Below, piece after piece: positions 62,840 to 64,000 of a DNA stretch of 64,000 bases. How positions within the stretch are numbered: the stretch's first letter is position 1; the number at the start of each line of letters is the position of its first letter. Source of the stretch: Prevotella sp. (GTDB lineage: Bacteria; Bacteroidota; Bacteroidia; Bacteroidales; Bacteroidaceae); the NCBI GenBank assembly GCA_016285075.1, contig JAEEQB010000001.1, positions 122,397-186,396 on the forward strand. The letters run 5' to 3'. The translations under genes and the position numbers were made by a program. Under the pieces are notes generated by a model. That model was not told the DNA's origin, searched no databases, and saw nothing but the letters and a program-made list of their open reading frames with translations.

Positions 62840-63340
62840 TCCATAGTCCCTTGCTTGCAAGCACTCTGCACTATGCACTCGACCTTGGTCGCTTGCTTTG
62901 CAAGAACTATGAATTATGAATTATGAACTATGAACTGACCTGACCTGAGTGTCCGGGAGGAACAGCGATAACGTCCAAGTGAGAACCCTGATCAATGATC
63001 ACTTCTCAGTCATCCATAGTCAATCCGTTATGAACGCGCTCTGCACTCACACTTCATCCTCTCGCCTCGATCTTTGATTGATTGTCACACAGATCCCACA
63101 GATCTCACAGATTTATCCTTCTGCTCATCATCAAACCGTTTCATTTCTGTATTTTCCTTCATTTCCGCGGGACATACTAAAACTCGTGTTTGTTTAGATG
63201 GTATAGATACGTGTGAGAAAATCATTCGTGAAATTAGTGTAATTAGTGGTCAGAAAAATAATTTGTTCTGTCTGTTATTCTGTCTGTGTCATCTGTGTCA
63301 TCTGTGTGACTTAGTTATTAATAATCGATAAATCAACTTT
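62840..63340. other. 500-bp intergenic region with dispersed repeats
   Basis: No gene is seen. It contains repeated ATGAATTATGAA units (about 62910-62935), one CACACAGATCCCACAGATC-type copy at 63082-63114, and a copy of the ATTCGTGAAATTAGTG family at 63223-63310 ending in TCTGTGTCATCTGTGTGACT. Confidence 0.6.
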
Positions 63341-63457
63341 ATGGATAAAATGTTAAAGCAAATTCCCTGGAAAGCTGTATTCAAGTTCCTCTCGATGCTG
63401 TTTGCCACCCTCGCCGGCTCAGCCATTGCAACCAGTTGTGTAACGTCAATTCTCTAA
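63341..63457 (+). CDS. Smalltalk protein (38 residues)
   Basis: ATG 63341 to TAA 63455-63457 encodes MDKMLKQIPWKAVFKFLSML then FATLAGSAIATSCVTSIL. A basic start, a hydrophobic helix with small residues, and a Cys near the end match the smalltalk family of tiny Bacteroidales proteins placed between HU-like and amidase genes. The segment A-I-A-T-S-C could be a lipobox-like ending. Likely membrane-inserted; role unknown. The amidase gene starts five bases after the stop. Confidence 0.8.
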   Translation: MDKMLKQIPWKAVFKFLSMLFATLAGSAIATSCVTSIL

Positions 63458-63462
63458 GCCCC

Positions 63463-63909
63463 ATGAAAGAGATGAAACCCATGAAAGAGGTGCTCTACAT
63501 CGTTGTCCACTGTTCAGCCACCCGTAAGAGCCAGAAGTGGACCGTCGCCGATATCGACCGTTGTCACCGTGCCAAGGGGTGGTCCTGCTGTGGCTATCAC
63601 TGGGTGGTCCTTCAGGATGGCACCATCCAGGCAGGACGTCCTGAGAGCAAGGCCGGTGCCCATGTCAGACACTACAACGAACATGCCATCGGCGTCTGCT
63701 ATATCGGTGGCTTGGATGACAAGGGACGCGATGCCGACACCCGTACTCCCGAGCAGAAGGCTTCCCTCTGGTTCCTCCTCAGAACTCTGAAGGAGAGTTA
63801 CCCTCAGGCCAAGATCGTTGGCCATCGCGACTTTCCCAATGTCCACAAGTCCTGTCCGGTCTTTGACTGCCAGACGGAGTATTCACAACTAAATGGTAAT
63901 CAAAAGTAA
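63463..63909 (+). CDS. N-acetylmuramoyl-L-alanine amidase (T7-lysozyme type)
   Basis: A 148-residue amidase_2/PGRP-fold enzyme, start ATG 63463 (further in-frame ATGs at 63472 and 63481). Zn2+ ligands can be seen: His in IVVHCSATRKS, His in the VGHRDFPNVHKSCPVFDC segment, with the following Cys in the third-ligand position. No signal peptide, so release would need another route, for instance the smalltalk membrane peptide acting holin-like; that is inference. Ends the visible module. Confidence 0.9.
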   Translation: MKEMKPMKEVLYIVVHCSATRKSQKWTVADIDRCHRAKGWSCCGYHWVVLQDGTIQAGRPESKAGAHVRHYNEHAIGVCYIGGLDDKGRDADTRTPEQKASLWFLLRTLKESYPQAKIVGHRDFPNVHKSCPVFDCQTEYSQLNGNQK

Positions 63910-64000
63910 TATTTGGTATGCCAATGTAAGTTTCTACAAATCAGGACTACTTGCGATAACATTCTTTTGATAATAGTATCATGAAACGGAGGTAAATCCC

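Larger units (their letters stand above)
58501..63909. mobile_element. Candidate accessory module: ATPase, Toprim, DUF4248, HU, smalltalk, amidase
   Basis: Six genes in one direction plus one divergent remnant, delimited by housekeeping rpe on the left. The HU-like gene is strongly biased to C in third codon positions, and the intergenic spaces are rich in repeats. The set (DUF4248, HU-like, smalltalk, amidase) recurs in Bacteroidales genomes by my recollection, and the ATPase plus Toprim pair looks replication-related. No integrase, transposase or terminal direct repeats were found, so mobility is unproven; it may be an old integrated phage- or plasmid-derived unit. The right border lies outside the window. 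Confidence 0.4.

Noticed and set aside
63074..63331. Plus-strand frame beginning MIDCHTDPTDLTDL
   Set aside because: It is made almost entirely of the dispersed CACACAGATC-type repeats and has no family match.
63910..64000. Start of a further gene after the amidase
   Set aside because: Only short frames with early stops are visible before the window ends.

Overview
The window reads as chromosomal DNA of a Bacteroidales bacterium, most likely a Prevotella/Segatella relative. Reasons: repeated TAnnTTTG -7 promoter boxes, a type III glutamine synthetase, PPi-dependent phosphofructokinase, a PorD (type IX secretion) gene, BspA-like leucine-rich repeats, a Na+-pumping decarboxylase cluster, and the DUF4248/HU/smalltalk/amidase gene set. 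Species cannot be fixed by eye.

Layout. 1-5236 is a scrap yard: the end of an aminotransferase gene, a REP-associated tyrosine transposase, then broken pieces of an Rpn-type nuclease, an IS transposase, an HU-like gene, a type IX sorting tail, small lipoproteins and two opposed Rhs/YD fragments. 5237-9655: mrp, a leucine-rich-repeat surface protein, trmB and a DUF805 membrane protein. 9812-14842: glutamine synthetase III, a TorF-like outer-membrane protein and aguB/aguA (agmatine to putrescine). 14908-17867: a degenerate FetA-like ATPase coupled to a FetB permease fused in frame to a lipoprotein-type nuclease, then a long YraN. 17879-24473: porD, a DnaQ-like exonuclease, dnaN divergent from an SSB-tailed DUF3127 protein, an EFR1 ferredoxin, truA, an EamA transporter and an MgtC protein. 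24664-31611: kdsB, a DUF4105 protein, an alkaline phosphatase-family protein and secA, all on the minus strand. 31730-36529: decarboxylase beta, biotin and gamma-like subunits (no alpha), interrupted by a four-helix-bundle gene flanked by inverted repeats, plus an AspT-like transporter. 37172-45337: AlbA_2 regulator, LolA-like protein, reverse rubrerythrin, lipoprotein, WecB-like protein lacking catalytic residues, dapA, AraC regulator, ald and tRNA-Arg. 45452-51911: PP2C-like protein, YgiQ radical SAM protein, two small proteins and a second in-frame fusion (PlsC-like acyltransferase plus exported amidase/golvesin protein). 52088-58253: pfp, GH25 lysozyme, CLC channel, fmt, a 37-codon ORF and rpe.

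58254-63909 is an accessory module: divergent promoters inside paired inverted operator-like boxes, a RepA/KaiC-type ATPase, a Toprim (DUF6371-like) protein, DUF4248, HU-like, smalltalk and amidase genes, with many intergenic repeats, one family of which has entered coding sequence.

Most noteworthy: two independent fusions that keep an internal signal peptide; the replication-like/HU/smalltalk/amidase module with its operator architecture; repeat DNA translated inside the Toprim protein; two intergenic arrays of degenerate 22-bp units; and an epimerase homologue whose active site is altered. All calls are by eye from sequence; no database search was run.
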